NCBI RefSeq assembly: GCF_019145355.1 | Contig: NZ_JAHSTY010000001.1 | Location: 186,001 to 250,000 of the forward strand | Direction of reading: 5' to 3' | Length of the DNA: 64,000 nucleotides | DNA from: Pseudomonas azadiae | GTDB taxonomy: Bacteria > Pseudomonadota > Gammaproteobacteria > Pseudomonadales > Pseudomonadaceae | In this document: piece after piece, positions 46,155 to 57,121 of the stretch | Layout of the letters: every line of letters starts with the position of its first letter | Numbering within the stretch: position 1 is the stretch's first letter | Position numbers and translations under genes: made by a program | The notes under the pieces: model-generated | Databases searched by the model: none | What the model saw: the letters and a program-made list of their open reading frames with translations, nothing else | What the model was told of the DNA's origin: nothing

Positions 46155-47129
46155 ATGAGCCAATCCAGCGACCTTATTCAATCCGCGCAACGCACCATCC
46201 GCCTTGAGCTTGAAGCCGTAGAGGGCTTGCTGGCCCATATCGACGCAGATTTCGTACGCGCCTGCGAGATGATTTTGGCCAGCAAGGGGCGCGTGGTCGT
46301 GGTCGGCATGGGCAAGTCGGGTCACGTCGGCAACAAGATAGCCGCTACCCTGGCCAGCACCGGGACTACCGCGTTCTTCGTACACCCGGCCGAGGCCAGC
46401 CACGGCGACATGGGCATGATCACCAAGGACGATATCATCCTGGCACTGTCGAACTCCGGCACCACCAACGAAATCGTGACCCTGCTGCCTCTGATCAAGC
46501 GCCTGGGCATCCAGATGATCAGCGTCACCGGCAACCCTGAATCGACGCTGGCCAAGGCCGCCGAAGTGAACCTTAACGTTCACGTGGCCCATGAGGCCTG
46601 CCCGCTGAACCTGGCGCCGACCTCTTCCACCACCGCCGCGCTGGTCATGGGCGACGCCCTGGCCGTGGCGCTGCTGGAAGCCCGCGGGTTTACCGCTGAG
46701 GACTTCGCGTTTTCCCACCCGGGCGGCGCCCTGGGCCGTCGCTTGCTGTTGAAAGTTGAAAACGTCATGCACTCGGGCGATGAATTGCCCCACGTCCAGC
46801 GCGGCACCCTGCTCAAAAACGCACTGATGGAAATGACCCTCAAACGTCTGGGCATGACCGTGATATTGGAGTCTGATGGCCGCCTGGCCGGGGTTTTCAC
46901 CGACGGCGATCTACGCCGCACGCTGGATCGCAACCTCGACATCCAGACGGCAACCATTGATGAAGTCATGACCCCACAGGGCAAGACTGCACGCCCCGAC
47001 ATGCTTGCAGCCGAAGCGCTGAAGATCATGGAAGACAGCAAAATACTTGCGCTGGTGGTCGTCGATGGCGAAAACCACCCCATTGGCGCCTTGAACATGC
47101 ACGACTTGCTGCGTGCGGGAGTGATGTAG
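46155..47129 (+). CDS. kdsD: Arabinose-5-phosphate isomerase KdsD
   Basis: This 324-residue protein has an N-terminal SIS domain (VGMGKSGHVGNKIAATLAST at ~53) and two C-terminal CBS domains (~210-324). It converts ribulose 5-phosphate to arabinose 5-phosphate for Kdo synthesis. ATG 46155 (MSQSSDLIQS) fits the family; the frame extends to 46092 through the promoter. Its stop is directly followed by the kdsC ATG. Confidence 0.94.
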   Translation: MSQSSDLIQSAQRTIRLELEAVEGLLAHIDADFVRACEMILASKGRVVVVGMGKSGHVGNKIAATLASTGTTAFFVHPAEASHGDMGMITKDDIILALSNSGTTNEIVTLLPLIKRLGIQMISVTGNPESTLAKAAEVNLNVHVAHEACPLNLAPTSSTTAALVMGDALAVALLEARGFTAEDFAFSHPGGALGRRLLLKVENVMHSGDELPHVQRGTLLKNALMEMTLKRLGMTVILESDGRLAGVFTDGDLRRTLDRNLDIQTATIDEVMTPQGKTARPDMLAAEALKIMEDSKILALVVVDGENHPIGALNMHDLLRAGVM

Positions 47130-47654
47130 ATGAGCAACGACCTGTTGCAACGCGGCAAGAACATCAAGCTGGCGATTTTCGACGTTGACGGCGTACTGAC
47201 CGATGGCCGCCTGTATTTCCTCGAAGACGGCAGCGAGTTCAAAACCTTCAACACCCTGGACGGCCAAGGCATCAAGATGCTGATGGCGGCGGGCGTGCAA
47301 ACGGCGATTATCAGCGGCCGAAAGACACCCGTTGTGGAACGCCGCGCACAAAACCTGGGAATTGCTCACCTGTATCAGGGCCGCGAGGATAAACTGGTGG
47401 TCCTGGACGAGCTTCTTGGCCAACTCAACCTAAGCTATGAGCAGGTCGCCTACCTGGGCGACGACCTTCCCGACCTGCCGGTGATTCGCCGAGTGGGCCT
47501 GGGCATGGCCGTCGCCAATGCGGCGGCGTTTGTTCGCGAGCACGCCCATGGCATCACCACCGCCCGTGGCGGTGAAGGCGCCGCCCGCGAGTTCTGCGAG
47601 CTGATCCTGCGTGCCCAGGGCAGCCTTGAAGCGGCCCACGCCGCCTACTTATAG
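47130..47654 (+). CDS. kdsC: 3-deoxy-D-manno-octulosonate-8-phosphate phosphatase KdsC
   Basis: This 174-residue HAD-family phosphatase has the nucleophile motif D18-V-D20-G-V-L-T-D and the distal YLGDDLPDLPV (~108). It removes phosphate from Kdo 8-phosphate. It lies in the kdsD-kdsC-lptCAB order, which couples Kdo synthesis with LPS export. Confidence 0.94.
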   Translation: MSNDLLQRGKNIKLAIFDVDGVLTDGRLYFLEDGSEFKTFNTLDGQGIKMLMAAGVQTAIISGRKTPVVERRAQNLGIAHLYQGREDKLVVLDELLGQLNLSYEQVAYLGDDLPDLPVIRRVGLGMAVANAAAFVREHAHGITTARGGEGAAREFCELILRAQGSLEAAHAAYL

Positions 47655-47662
47655 AGCGTTTT

Positions 47663-48235
47663 ATGCTGAGCAAAAAGATTCGCAACTTCCTGCTATTCGG
47701 GGTCATCGCCGCGCTGTTCCTGGCGGTGGGCTACTGGAATATCAGCCCGGAGCGCTTTCTCGACCAGCCTGCTGCGCAGGTTGACGAAGGTACTATCGAC
47801 TATTACGCCACCAATGCCAGGAGCGTGCAGTTCCTGCCTGATGGCAAAGTGCAGTACGAGATGACCTCGGACAAGGTCGAGCATGTCAAAGCCAGCGAAA
47901 TCACGCTGCTGACCAACCCCGACATGAACATTTACCGCGGCACCGAGTTCCCGTGGCACGTCACCAGCAAGCGTGGCGAGGTCAACCCGGACGGTACCGA
48001 GGTGGAACTGATCGATTCGGTGCGCGTTGCGCGCACTGACGATAAAAACCGCGACACCGTGATTACCAGCAGTCGCATGACCGTATTCCCACAGAAGCAA
48101 TATGCGCAGACCGAGCAAGACGTTAGAATCGACGGCGCTGGCGGTGTATCGACTGGCAAGGGAATGAAAGCGTATTTGAAAGAAAGCAGGATACACCTGC
48201 TATCGAACGTAAGAGGACAGTATGAGGCTCGTTAA
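47663..48235 (+). CDS. lptC: LptC, LPS export bridge protein
   Basis: This is a 190-residue protein with one N-terminal transmembrane helix (FLLFGVIAALFLAVGYW, ~9-25) followed by a periplasmic beta-jellyroll (DUF1239/OstA-like) that hands LPS from LptBFG to LptA. The C-terminus overlaps the lptA start by 14 nt. Confidence 0.92.
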   Translation: MLSKKIRNFLLFGVIAALFLAVGYWNISPERFLDQPAAQVDEGTIDYYATNARSVQFLPDGKVQYEMTSDKVEHVKASEITLLTNPDMNIYRGTEFPWHVTSKRGEVNPDGTEVELIDSVRVARTDDKNRDTVITSSRMTVFPQKQYAQTEQDVRIDGAGGVSTGKGMKAYLKESRIHLLSNVRGQYEAR

Positions 48236-48754
48236 AACTCTCCCTATTTTGCTCGGCCTGGGCGCAGTACTGGGAAGCGTGAGCGCCTGGGCTCTGCCGA
48301 ACGATAGCCAGCAGCCGATCCACATTTCGGCTGACGATGCGCAGCTCGATGACAAGCAAGGCGTCGCCACCTATACAGGCGGCGTGATCATCACTCAGGG
48401 CTCGATGAAGATCACCGGTAACACGGTGACGCTGACGCGTACCGCGGCAGGCGACATCGATGTCGTGACCTCTGTCGGCAACCTTGCCTACTTCGAACAG
48501 AAGCAAAAGGCAGAAGATCCCGGCCCGATGAAAGGCTATGGCAAGACCATCCAGTACCACGCGCAGCAGAATCGCATCGTCCTGATCGACCAGGCCAAGG
48601 TCCTCAGCGCCGACGGCAACTCGACCGAAGGCGAGAAGATCGTTTACAACACCCAGACCCAGGTCGCGCAGGCGGGCCGCGCCAACGGCACCAAGGTCAG
48701 CGCACCGCGCCCACGCATCGACATGGTTATCCAGCCGAAGAAGAAGGCCGAGTA

Positions 48755-48755
<1 letters not shown>
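48222..48755 (+). CDS. lptA: LptA, periplasmic LPS-transport protein
   Basis: This is a 177-residue protein with a signal peptide (~23 residues, ending VSAWA-L) and an OstA/LptA domain ([20 protein letters not shown], ~32-51). It polymerises end to end to form the LPS bridge between the membranes. The start overlaps lptC and the stop overlaps the lptB ATG. Confidence 0.93.
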
Positions 48756-49480
<725 letters not shown>

Positions 49481-49678
49481 GCCTGCCTGTTTGAAAAAGG
49501 CGGTGGAAGACCGTTTGCCAACGTGTGCGGGAGTCAATGAAAACCTCCGGATTTTTATTGTTACCGCGCTCTAGGCAAAGCCCCCGATATCAGGCATATA
49601 ATTTGCTTATGTTTGGCGCTCACGCGCCCTGTCGTGGATGGCGCATTGCGCCGGCGAATAAGGTGTTAAGCCCCTGCC

Positions 49679-51172
49679 ATGAAACCATCGCTAGTCCTGA
49701 GAATGGGCCAGCAGCTGACGATGACACCGCAGCTGCAACAGGCCATCCGCCTGCTCCAATTGTCGACCCTGGACCTGCAACAGGAAATCCAGGAGGCCCT
49801 GGAATCCAATCCGATGCTCGAACGCCAGGAAGAAGGCGACGACTTCGATAATGCAGACCCACTGGCCGACAACATCGAGCAAAAACCCAATTCCGACGTG
49901 CAGGAACCCTCCTACCAGGAAACCGCCCCAACGGTGGACAACCTTGAGGAAGGCGACTGGAACGAACGCATTCCCAACGAACTTCCCGTCGACACCGCCT
50001 GGGAAGACGTCTACCAGACCAGCGCCAGCAGCCTGCCCAGCAATGACGATGACGAGTGGGACTTCACCACCCGCACTTCGGTTGGCGAGAGCTTGCAGAG
50101 CCACTTGCTGTGGCAACTGAACCTTGCTCCGATGTCGGACACCGATCGCTTGATCGCCGTGACCCTGATCGACTGCATCAACAATCAGGGCTACCTGGAC
50201 GAGACGCTTGAGGAAATCCTCGAGGCATTCGACCCGGAGCTCGATATCGAGCTGGACGAAATCGAAGCCGTCCTGCACCGCATCCAGCAATTCGAGCCCG
50301 CCGGTATCGGCGCGCGCAATCTCAGCGAATGCCTGCTGCTGCAACTGCGCCAGTTGCCGGCCAAGACCGCTTGGCTCGCCGAAGCCCAGCGCCTGGTCAC
50401 CGATTATATCGACCTGCTGGGCAGCCGCGACTACAGCCAGTTGATGCGCCGCATGAAGCTCAAGGAAGACGACCTGCGCCAGGTCATCGAGCTGGTACAG
50501 AGCCTCAACCCGCGCCCCGGTTCGCAGATCGAGTCAAGCGAAGCTGAATACGTCGTACCGGACGTGATCGTGCGCAAGGACAACGAGCGCTGGCTGGTGG
50601 AGTTGAACCAGGAGTCGGTGCCGCGCCTGCGCGTCAACCCGCAATATGCCGGTTTTGTGCGCCGCGCCGATACCAGCGCCGACAATACCTTCATGCGTAA
50701 CCAGTTGCAGGAAGCGCGCTGGTTCATCAAGAGCCTGCAAAGCCGCAACGAAACCCTGATGAAAGTCGCCACCCAGATCGTCGAGCATCAGCGCGGCTTT
50801 CTGGAATATGGCGACGAAGCGATGAAACCGCTGGTGCTGCATGACATCGCCGAGGCGGTAGGCATGCACGAATCGACGATTTCCCGGGTGACGACGCAAA
50901 AATTCATGCATACCCCGCGGGGCATATATGAGCTGAAATACTTTTTCTCAAGCCATGTGAGCACCTCCGAAGGCGGCGAATGCTCGTCCACGGCGATCCG
51001 CGCGATCATCAAAAAACTGGTTGCTGCGGAAAATCAGAAAAAGCCATTGAGTGACAGTAAGATCGCTGGTTTACTGGAGGCACAAGGCATTCAGGTCGCC
51101 CGTCGAACCGTCGCCAAGTACCGCGAATCCCTCGGGATCGCGCCTTCCAGCGAGCGTAAGCGTTTGATGTGA
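49679..51172 (+). CDS. rpoN: RNA polymerase sigma-54 factor
   Basis: This is a 497-residue protein. Region I (~1-50) is Gln/Leu-rich ([20 protein letters not shown]) and contacts the activator; region II (~55-125) is strongly acidic; the core-binding domain follows; then the HTH ([12 protein letters not shown]) and the RpoN box [10 protein letters not shown] (~474-483). It recognises -24/-12 promoters. The next genes, hpf-ptsN-rapZ-ptsO, form the conserved rpoN operon. Confidence 0.97.
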   Translation: MKPSLVLRMGQQLTMTPQLQQAIRLLQLSTLDLQQEIQEALESNPMLERQEEGDDFDNADPLADNIEQKPNSDVQEPSYQETAPTVDNLEEGDWNERIPNELPVDTAWEDVYQTSASSLPSNDDDEWDFTTRTSVGESLQSHLLWQLNLAPMSDTDRLIAVTLIDCINNQGYLDETLEEILEAFDPELDIELDEIEAVLHRIQQFEPAGIGARNLSECLLLQLRQLPAKTAWLAEAQRLVTDYIDLLGSRDYSQLMRRMKLKEDDLRQVIELVQSLNPRPGSQIESSEAEYVVPDVIVRKDNERWLVELNQESVPRLRVNPQYAGFVRRADTSADNTFMRNQLQEARWFIKSLQSRNETLMKVATQIVEHQRGFLEYGDEAMKPLVLHDIAEAVGMHESTISRVTTQKFMHTPRGIYELKYFFSSHVSTSEGGECSSTAIRAIIKKLVAAENQKKPLSDSKIAGLLEAQGIQVARRTVAKYRESLGIAPSSERKRLM

Positions 51173-51248
51173 CGGGCGGGCCACAGCGTTCCAGTGGCAG
51201 GTATTCCTTACCTGCCGCTTTATGCACTGGCAACGAAGGAGAAGCTGT

Positions 51249-51554
51249 ATGCAAGTCAACATCAGTGGACACCATGTGGAAGTCACCCCTCCAATGCGCG
51301 AATACGTCGAGCAGAAGCTGAAGAAGCTTGAAGGACATTTCGACAAGATCACCAACGTGCAGGTCATCATGAAGGTCGATAAGCTTCAGCAGAAAATCGA
51401 GGCGACCCTCCAGATTCCCGGTGGCGAAGTGGTTGCTAATGCCGAGCATGAAGACATGTATGCATCGATCGACTTGCTCACCGACAAGCTTGACCGCCAA
51501 CTCAAAAAGCATAAGGAAAAGAATCTGCACCTGATGCAAGGTACAGGTCGTTAA
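51249..51554 (+). CDS. hpf: Ribosome hibernation-promoting factor (short HPF/YfiA-like)
   Basis: This 101-residue ribosome-associated factor has the short form, without the C-terminal dimerisation domain of long HPF. Begins MQVNISGHHVEVTPPMREYV; basic residues of the second half (KLDRQLKKHKEKN) contact rRNA. GAAGGAGAAGC lies before ATG 51249. In the rpoN operon. Confidence 0.93.
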   Translation: MQVNISGHHVEVTPPMREYVEQKLKKLEGHFDKITNVQVIMKVDKLQQKIEATLQIPGGEVVANAEHEDMYASIDLLTDKLDRQLKKHKEKNLHLMQGTGR

Positions 51555-51564
51555 CTCTCCCCCC

Positions 51565-52029
51565 ATGATCCGACTTGAAACCATCCTGACCCCCGGCCGT
51601 TCCCTTGTGAACGTGCCGGGCGGCAGTAAAAAGCGCGCCCTCGAACAAATTGCCAACCTGATCAGCAGCCAAGTGCCTGAGCTGGAAATGCAAGATGTCT
51701 TCGAGGCCCTGATTGCTCGTGAAAAACTCGGTTCTACCGGTTTTGGCAACGGCATCGCCATTCCCCACTGCCGCCTCAAAGGCTGCGAGACACCGGTCAG
51801 CGCGCTGCTGCACCTGGACGCTCCCATTGATTTCGATGCCATCGACGGTGCGCCGGTCGACCTGCTGTTCGTACTGTTGGTCCCGCAAGCTGCCACCGAT
51901 GCACACCTGGAACTGCTTCGGCAGATCGCCAGCATGCTCGACCGCAAGGAAGTACGCGACAAACTGCGCAGTGCCAGCAGCAACGAGGCGCTGTACCAGG
52001 TTGTCCTGGATGAACAGAGCGGGCAGTAA
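51565..52029 (+). CDS. ptsN: PtsN, EIIA-Ntr of the nitrogen phosphotransferase system
   Basis: This 154-residue EIIA-type 2 domain carries the phosphorylated histidine at H68 ([10 protein letters not shown]). It regulates potassium and nitrogen-linked processes in response to phosphorylation by PtsP and PtsO. It lies between hpf and rapZ. Confidence 0.94.
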   Translation: MIRLETILTPGRSLVNVPGGSKKRALEQIANLISSQVPELEMQDVFEALIAREKLGSTGFGNGIAIPHCRLKGCETPVSALLHLDAPIDFDAIDGAPVDLLFVLLVPQAATDAHLELLRQIASMLDRKEVRDKLRSASSNEALYQVVLDEQSGQ

Positions 52030-52031
52030 TC

Positions 52032-52889
52032 ATGCGTTTGATCATCGTCAGCGGCCGTTCTGGCTCGGGTAAAAGCACCGCTCTCAATGTTCTTGAGGAC
52101 AACGGTTTCTACTGTATCGACAACCTGCCCGCCGGCCTGCTGCCGGAACTGGCCGAGCGCGCGCTGATCCACACGGAGCTGGCGCAGCCGCTGGTCGCGG
52201 TTTCGATTGATGCACGCAACCTGCCAAGCCACCTCTCACGCTTCCCTGAACTGCTCGAGGAAGTGCGCGCCAAGCACATCCATTGCGATGTGCTGTATCT
52301 GGACGCCGACGAAGAAACCTTGCTCAAACGCTTCTCCGAGACCCGCCGGCGCCACCCCCTCAGCAGCACCCAGCGTTCGCTGGCCGAAGCCATCGAAGAC
52401 GAAACCAAGCTGCTGGGGCCGATCATTGACCTGGCCGACCTCAAGATCAACACCACCAGCCTCAACCTGTACCAGTTGCGCGATGCCATCAAGCTGCGCC
52501 TGCTGAACCAGCCGGAGCCAGGCACGGCGTTTCTCGTCGAGTCGTTTGGCTTCAAGCGGGGCATGCCGGTGGATGCCGACCTGGTGTTCGATGTGCGTTG
52601 CTTGCCGAACCCCTACTGGAAGCCGGAGCTGCGTGAACAGTCCGGGTTGGACCAGCCGGTGGCCGATTACCTGGCCGCGCAACCGGATGTGGAGGAGATG
52701 TTCCAGGACATTTCCAGCTACCTGCTCAAATGGCTGCCGCGCTTCGCCGCCAGTAATCGGGCCTATGTCACCATTGCCATCGGCTGCACCGGCGGTCACC
52801 ACCGCTCCGTGTACCTGACCGAACGCCTGGGCCAGGTGCTGCAAAAAACCCTCAAGAATGTCCAGGTCCGCCACCGCGACCTTAGCTGA
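52032..52889 (+). CDS. rapZ: RapZ RNase adapter / nucleotide-binding protein
   Basis: This is a 285-residue protein with an N-terminal Walker A G8-R-S-G-S-G-K-S15 and the C-terminal domain with [19 protein letters not shown] (~247). In E. coli RapZ guides glmZ small RNA to RNase E to control glucosamine-6-phosphate synthesis. It is 2 nt from the ptsN stop. Confidence 0.94.
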   Translation: MRLIIVSGRSGSGKSTALNVLEDNGFYCIDNLPAGLLPELAERALIHTELAQPLVAVSIDARNLPSHLSRFPELLEEVRAKHIHCDVLYLDADEETLLKRFSETRRRHPLSSTQRSLAEAIEDETKLLGPIIDLADLKINTTSLNLYQLRDAIKLRLLNQPEPGTAFLVESFGFKRGMPVDADLVFDVRCLPNPYWKPELREQSGLDQPVADYLAAQPDVEEMFQDISSYLLKWLPRFAASNRAYVTIAIGCTGGHHRSVYLTERLGQVLQKTLKNVQVRHRDLS

Positions 52890-52905
52890 AAGGAACACCG
52901 CCGCG

Positions 52906-53178
52906 ATGCCCGCTCTGGAAATTGAAATCATCAACAAGCTGGGCCTTCACGCCCGCGCCTCGGCCAAATTCGTGGGTGTGGCCGGCCAGTTTCCCTGCCA
53001 GATCCGCGCTGGGCGTACACCGGATTCCATGGTCGATGGAAAGAGCATCATGGCCATGATGATGCTGGCGGCCGGCAAAGGCACCAGGATTCACTTGAAG
53101 ACGGAGGGTGAGCACGAACAGGAAGCAATGGAGGCCTTAGTGGCGTTGATCAACAACTACTTTGATGAGGGTGAGTGA
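52906..53178 (+). CDS. ptsO: PtsO (NPr), HPr-like phosphocarrier
   Basis: This 90-residue HPr-family protein has the phosphorylation site H15 in NKLGLHARASAKFV and the GKSIMAMMMLAAG segment. It relays phosphate from PtsP to PtsN. AAAGGAACACC lies before ATG 52906. It is the last gene of the rpoN operon and is convergent with the ZIP transporter gene. Confidence 0.94.
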   Translation: MPALEIEIINKLGLHARASAKFVGVAGQFPCQIRAGRTPDSMVDGKSIMAMMMLAAGKGTRIHLKTEGEHEQEAMEALVALINNYFDEGE

Positions 53179-53216
53179 ACTCACCCTTTCGAGACGGGCA
53201 TGAGGTCGCAACGACT

Positions 53217-54110
53217 TCAGCCCAACGCGGTATCCATCACCATCATCAAGCAAAAACCAATACACAGCCCAAGGCTGGCGAGCTTTTCGTGACCATTGCG
53301 CCGCGATTCAGGAATGACTTCGTGAGTGACCACCAGCAGCATCGCACCGGCGGCCAGGGCCAGGCCCAAAGGCAACAGCACCTCGGCCAGGCTTACCAAC
53401 CACGCGCAGAGCACGGCAAACACCGGCTCCACCAGACCTGACGCAGCGCCGATCAAGAACGCCTTGACCCGTGACATCCCTGCCCCGGCCAATACCAGCG
53501 CAATCACCAGCCCTTCCGGCACATCCTGCAACGCAATGCCCATGGCCAGGCTGTCGGCATCCGGCATGCCGCCACCGGCGGAGACGCCCACCGCCATGCC
53601 TTCCGGAATGTTGTGAGCAATGATGGCAAACACGAACAGCCAGATGCGCGGCGGGATCACCGGTTTGTCCGGCGTGCCCACCAGCATTTCCGGGCTGGCA
53701 CCGGAGACCTTGCGATCAACCAGGTACAGCCCGAATGCCCCGCACATAATGCCGAAACTGATCAAGCCACTCGCGCCCCAGGGCGACAGCCCAAGGCTCT
53801 CGGCCGCGGCAATGCCCGGCACGATCAGCGAGAACGCCGTCGCCGCCAGCATCACCCCGGCACCAAAACCGAGCAACATATCGCTCAGCGCTACCGGCAT
53901 GCGCCGGATGAGCAGCACCGGAACGGCACCAAGCGCCGTGCCGAGCGCGCAGATGGCCCCGCCCTGCAGGGCGCGCAGTATGCGCGGTTCCAGGTCCAGC
54001 CAGGCCAGCCCGTGAGCCACCAGCAATGCAGAACCTGCCAATAGCAGCAGCGAGCCAAACGCATAACGAAACATTCGCCCGCTGCTGATCGCCAGTGTTT
54101 CAGTGCCCAT
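53217..54110 (-). CDS. ZIP-family metal transporter
   Basis: This 297-residue membrane protein has about eight hydrophobic segments and the two ZIP metal-site motifs HNIPEGMAVGVSAG (~195) and QDVPEGLVIALVLAG (~222). ZIP proteins import divalent metals such as Zn, Fe or Mn. It lies 32 nt after sodA on the same strand, at the end of the fagA-fumC-orfX-sodA group; Mn2+ supply for the Mn-SOD would be a sensible role, which is inference. Confidence 0.85.
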   Translation of the reverse strand: MGTETLAISSGRMFRYAFGSLLLLAGSALLVAHGLAWLDLEPRILRALQGGAICALGTALGAVPVLLIRRMPVALSDMLLGFGAGVMLAATAFSLIVPGIAAAESLGLSPWGASGLISFGIMCGAFGLYLVDRKVSGASPEMLVGTPDKPVIPPRIWLFVFAIIAHNIPEGMAVGVSAGGGMPDADSLAMGIALQDVPEGLVIALVLAGAGMSRVKAFLIGAASGLVEPVFAVLCAWLVSLAEVLLPLGLALAAGAMLLVVTHEVIPESRRNGHEKLASLGLCIGFCLMMVMDTALG

Positions 54111-54142
54111 ATTCGGCCTTAGATCGTGTTATGAGGTTAAAG

Positions 54143-54754
<612 letters not shown>

Positions 54755-54755
54755 A

Positions 54756-55184
54756 TCAATGTGCTCCGTAGAGGGAAGTGGTCGGTTGCACCGCAGCGCC
54801 ACCCAGCAAGCGATGGGTGCGCGGGTACTCGCCGTGATCGCTGATGAAGTTCAGGAGCTCGACGTAAGTCTTGCTGCTCTGACGCAAGGCCGCTTCGCGC
54901 AATGGCGCGCTCAAACGCGAGTCCTGCATGGTCTGCAACAGACGCTGGTGAATGGCGCAGAGGTATTCGGCGCTTTCTTCCGGCTGGTTCAGGCGCAGGT
55001 GCAGGTCCGCAAGGTTATGGTGGGAAATGACGCAGGCCGCCACCGCTTCGTCGGCGTCCGCCCAGCGTTCGAACAACACTTGCGCCAGGGCCAGGGCTTG
55101 CAAGTAAGCCTCGCGAGCATCCACCAGTTCGCCCGCCATAAAGCAGCGATTGGCCCGTTCGATCGTGCGTTTCCAGTGCTCCAT
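54756..55184 (-). CDS. OrfX of the fumC-sodA operon, unknown function
   Basis: This 142-residue, mostly helical protein starts [20 protein letters not shown] and contains TPR-like repeats ([39 protein letters not shown]). It corresponds to orfX, found between fumC and sodA in pseudomonads; its function is not known to me. Positions in the operon: 27 nt after fumC and 1 nt before sodA. Confidence 0.85.
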   Translation of the reverse strand: MEHWKRTIERANRCFMAGELVDAREAYLQALALAQVLFERWADADEAVAACVISHHNLADLHLRLNQPEESAEYLCAIHQRLLQTMQDSRLSAPLREAALRQSSKTYVELLNFISDHGEYPRTHRLLGGAAVQPTTSLYGAH

Positions 55185-55211
55185 GGTGAGCCTCCAAAGC
55201 AGGGTCGGTGA

Positions 55212-56588
55212 TTACACGCCGCCGGCGGTGAGCTTTTCCGGATCCAGCAGGATTTCCAGTTGGCTGCGCGGCAAGTCGGTGTGCTCGAGGGCGACATCAA
55301 TCACCGGACGGCCCTGCTGATAGGCCGTCTTGGCAATCTCGGCAGCCTTTTGGTAACCGATGATCGGGTTCAGTGCGGTGACCAGGATCGGGTTGCGCGA
55401 TAACGCCTCCTTGAGCTTGGCTTCATTGACCTTGAAGCTGGCGATGGCCTTGTCCGCCAGCAAACGGCTGGCATTGGCCAGCAATTCGAGACTGCTGAGC
55501 AGGTTCTGGGCGATGATCGGCAGCATTACGTTCAGCTCGAAATTGCCCGATTGGCCGGCGACGGTGATCACCGTGTCGTTGCCGATGACCTGCGCGGCGA
55601 CCATGGCGGTGGCTTCCGGGATCACCGGATTGACCTTGCCGGGCATGATCGAGGAGCCCGGCTGCAGGGCTTCCAGTTCGATCTCGCCGAGGCCGGCGAG
55701 CGGGCCGGAGTTCATCCAGCGCAGGTCGTTGGCGATCTTCATCAGCGACACAGCGGTGGCTTTCAACTGACCGGAGACAGCAACGGCGGTGTCCTGGGAG
55801 CCGATCAGCGCAAACAGGTTCTTGCCGGGGGTGAAGGTCACGCCAGTCAAGGTGCTTAGTTGCTGGCTGAAACGCGCGGCGAACTCGGGGTGTGCGTTGA
55901 TTCCCGTGCCGACCGCCGTGCCACCCTGGGCCAGCGCCTGCAGGCTCGGCAGCAGGTCCTGCAAATGCCCGATGTTGGCCTTGAGCTGTTGCGCCCAGCC
56001 ATTGAGCACCTGGCTCATGCGCACCGGCATGGCGTCCATCAAGTGCGTGCGCCCGGTCTTGATGAACGGGTGGACCTGTTCGGCCTTCTGCTCGATCACC
56101 TGAACCAAGTGCAGCAACGCCGGCAGCGTGTGCTCATGCAGCACCAGCGCGGCGCTGACGTGGATCGTGGTCGGAATGATGTCGTTGCTGCTTTGGCCGC
56201 AGTTCACGTGATCGTTGGGGTTGACCGCCTCGCCCAGCAGACGGGTCGCGAGGGTCGCAATGACCTCGTTGGCATTCATGTTGGAGCTGGTGCCGGAGCC
56301 GGTCTGGAAGATATCCACCGGGAAGTGCCGCATGAAATCGCCTTGGAGCAAACCTTGGGCGGCATCGACGATAGCCTTGCCCTGCCCTGCGCTGATTTGC
56401 TTGAGGTCGACGTTGACCTTGGCGGCAGCGGCCTTGGCCAGGATCAGCGCGCGAATGAATTGCGCCGGCATGGGTTGGTTACTGATCGGAAAGTTGTTCA
56501 CCGCGCGCTGGGTCTGGGCGCCGTACAAAGCCTCGGCGGGCACCTGCAGTTCGCCCATGCTGTCGCGTTCGATACGGGTATTACTCAT
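55212..56588 (-). CDS. fumC: Class II fumarase (iron-independent)
   Basis: This 458-residue fumarate hydratase of the oxidative-stress-tolerant class has the superfamily signature GSSIMPGKVNPVIPEA (~317) and SGTSSNMNANEVIA (~98). It replaces the iron-sulphur fumarase when iron is scarce. GGAGGATCC... context: the sequence CATCGGAGG at 56586 contains the ATG, which overlaps the end of fagA by 8 nt. Begins MSNTRIERDSMGELQV. Confidence 0.95.
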   Translation of the reverse strand: MSNTRIERDSMGELQVPAEALYGAQTQRAVNNFPISNQPMPAQFIRALILAKAAAAKVNVDLKQISAGQGKAIVDAAQGLLQGDFMRHFPVDIFQTGSGTSSNMNANEVIATLATRLLGEAVNPNDHVNCGQSSNDIIPTTIHVSAALVLHEHTLPALLHLVQVIEQKAEQVHPFIKTGRTHLMDAMPVRMSQVLNGWAQQLKANIGHLQDLLPSLQALAQGGTAVGTGINAHPEFAARFSQQLSTLTGVTFTPGKNLFALIGSQDTAVAVSGQLKATAVSLMKIANDLRWMNSGPLAGLGEIELEALQPGSSIMPGKVNPVIPEATAMVAAQVIGNDTVITVAGQSGNFELNVMLPIIAQNLLSSLELLANASRLLADKAIASFKVNEAKLKEALSRNPILVTALNPIIGYQKAAEIAKTAYQQGRPVIDVALEHTDLPRSQLEILLDPEKLTAGGV

Positions 56589-56976
56589 CGGAGGATCCTT
56601 GGACCAGGTCAGTAACGGAAAGGGAGGGCAGCAATTGGCACGTAGCCAATTGCCAGGCAAAGGTCTGCCAACGCTTGAGGCGGCAGGCACAGTGGGAGAG
56701 CTTTTCCAGGTCGCGCAGTGGACGCCAGGCCTGATCCAGGCACATGGAACGCCAATGCCAGGGCAGCGCGATATCGCTGGCGGTGTCGAGCAGCAGGCGG
56801 AATGCGGTTTCAGCGATCGTCCACGGATGGGTGGCGGTGCAACACGCCAGGTAGCGGCCCTCATTGAGGTAATGTTCGATCAGGCGCGGCTCGTTGGGGT
56901 CAAGACCGCAGCGAATCTGGCGACTCATCCAGCGCCAGCTCTCAAGATAAGGATCCTCATGCAGGACAGGCTTCAT
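56581..56976 (-). CDS. fagA: FagA-like protein, first gene of the Fur-controlled operon
   Basis: This is a 131-residue protein beginning MKPVLHEDPYLESWRWMSRQ. It matches FagA (Fur-associated gene A) of Pseudomonas in position directly before fumC. No catalytic motif is recognised; there are Cys-containing segments (LACCTATHP, SHCACRLKRW). ATG 56976 is used; an ATG at 56985 would add three residues. Downstream of a Fur-like site. Confidence 0.85.
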   Translation of the reverse strand: MKPVLHEDPYLESWRWMSRQIRCGLDPNEPRLIEHYLNEGRYLACCTATHPWTIAETAFRLLLDTASDIALPWHWRSMCLDQAWRPLRDLEKLSHCACRLKRWQTFAWQLATCQLLPSLSVTDLVQGSSDE

Positions 56977-56994
56977 GATCCACACTCATTCGGT

Positions 56995-57022
56995 AATGAG
57001 ATTTATTATTAAATGATATTAA
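56995..57022 (-). promoter_or_regulatory. Probable Fur box / promoter of fagA-fumC-orfX-sodA
   Basis: A very AT-rich island, AATGAGATTTATTATTAAAT, continuing to GATATTAAGAATC, lies 19-46 nt before the fagA start. On the minus strand it matches 11 of 19 positions of the Fur consensus GATAATGATAATCATTATC, with overlapping partial matches. Fur control of this operon is established in P. aeruginosa. Confidence 0.7.
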
Positions 57023-57067
57023 GAATCAAAACAAGAGTGATGTATTAATCCCCGTTCCATACACGCA

Positions 57068-57104
57068 AAAAAAAGCGCGCCATCTACAAGATGGCGCGCC
57101 TTGG
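57068..57104 (-). terminator. Rho-independent terminator of pmbA
   Basis: On the minus strand GCGCGCCATC-ttgta-GATGGCGCGC is followed by a run of eight T, directly after the pmbA stop. Confidence 0.92.
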
Positions 57105-57121
57105 GTGAAGCGTTGGAAAGA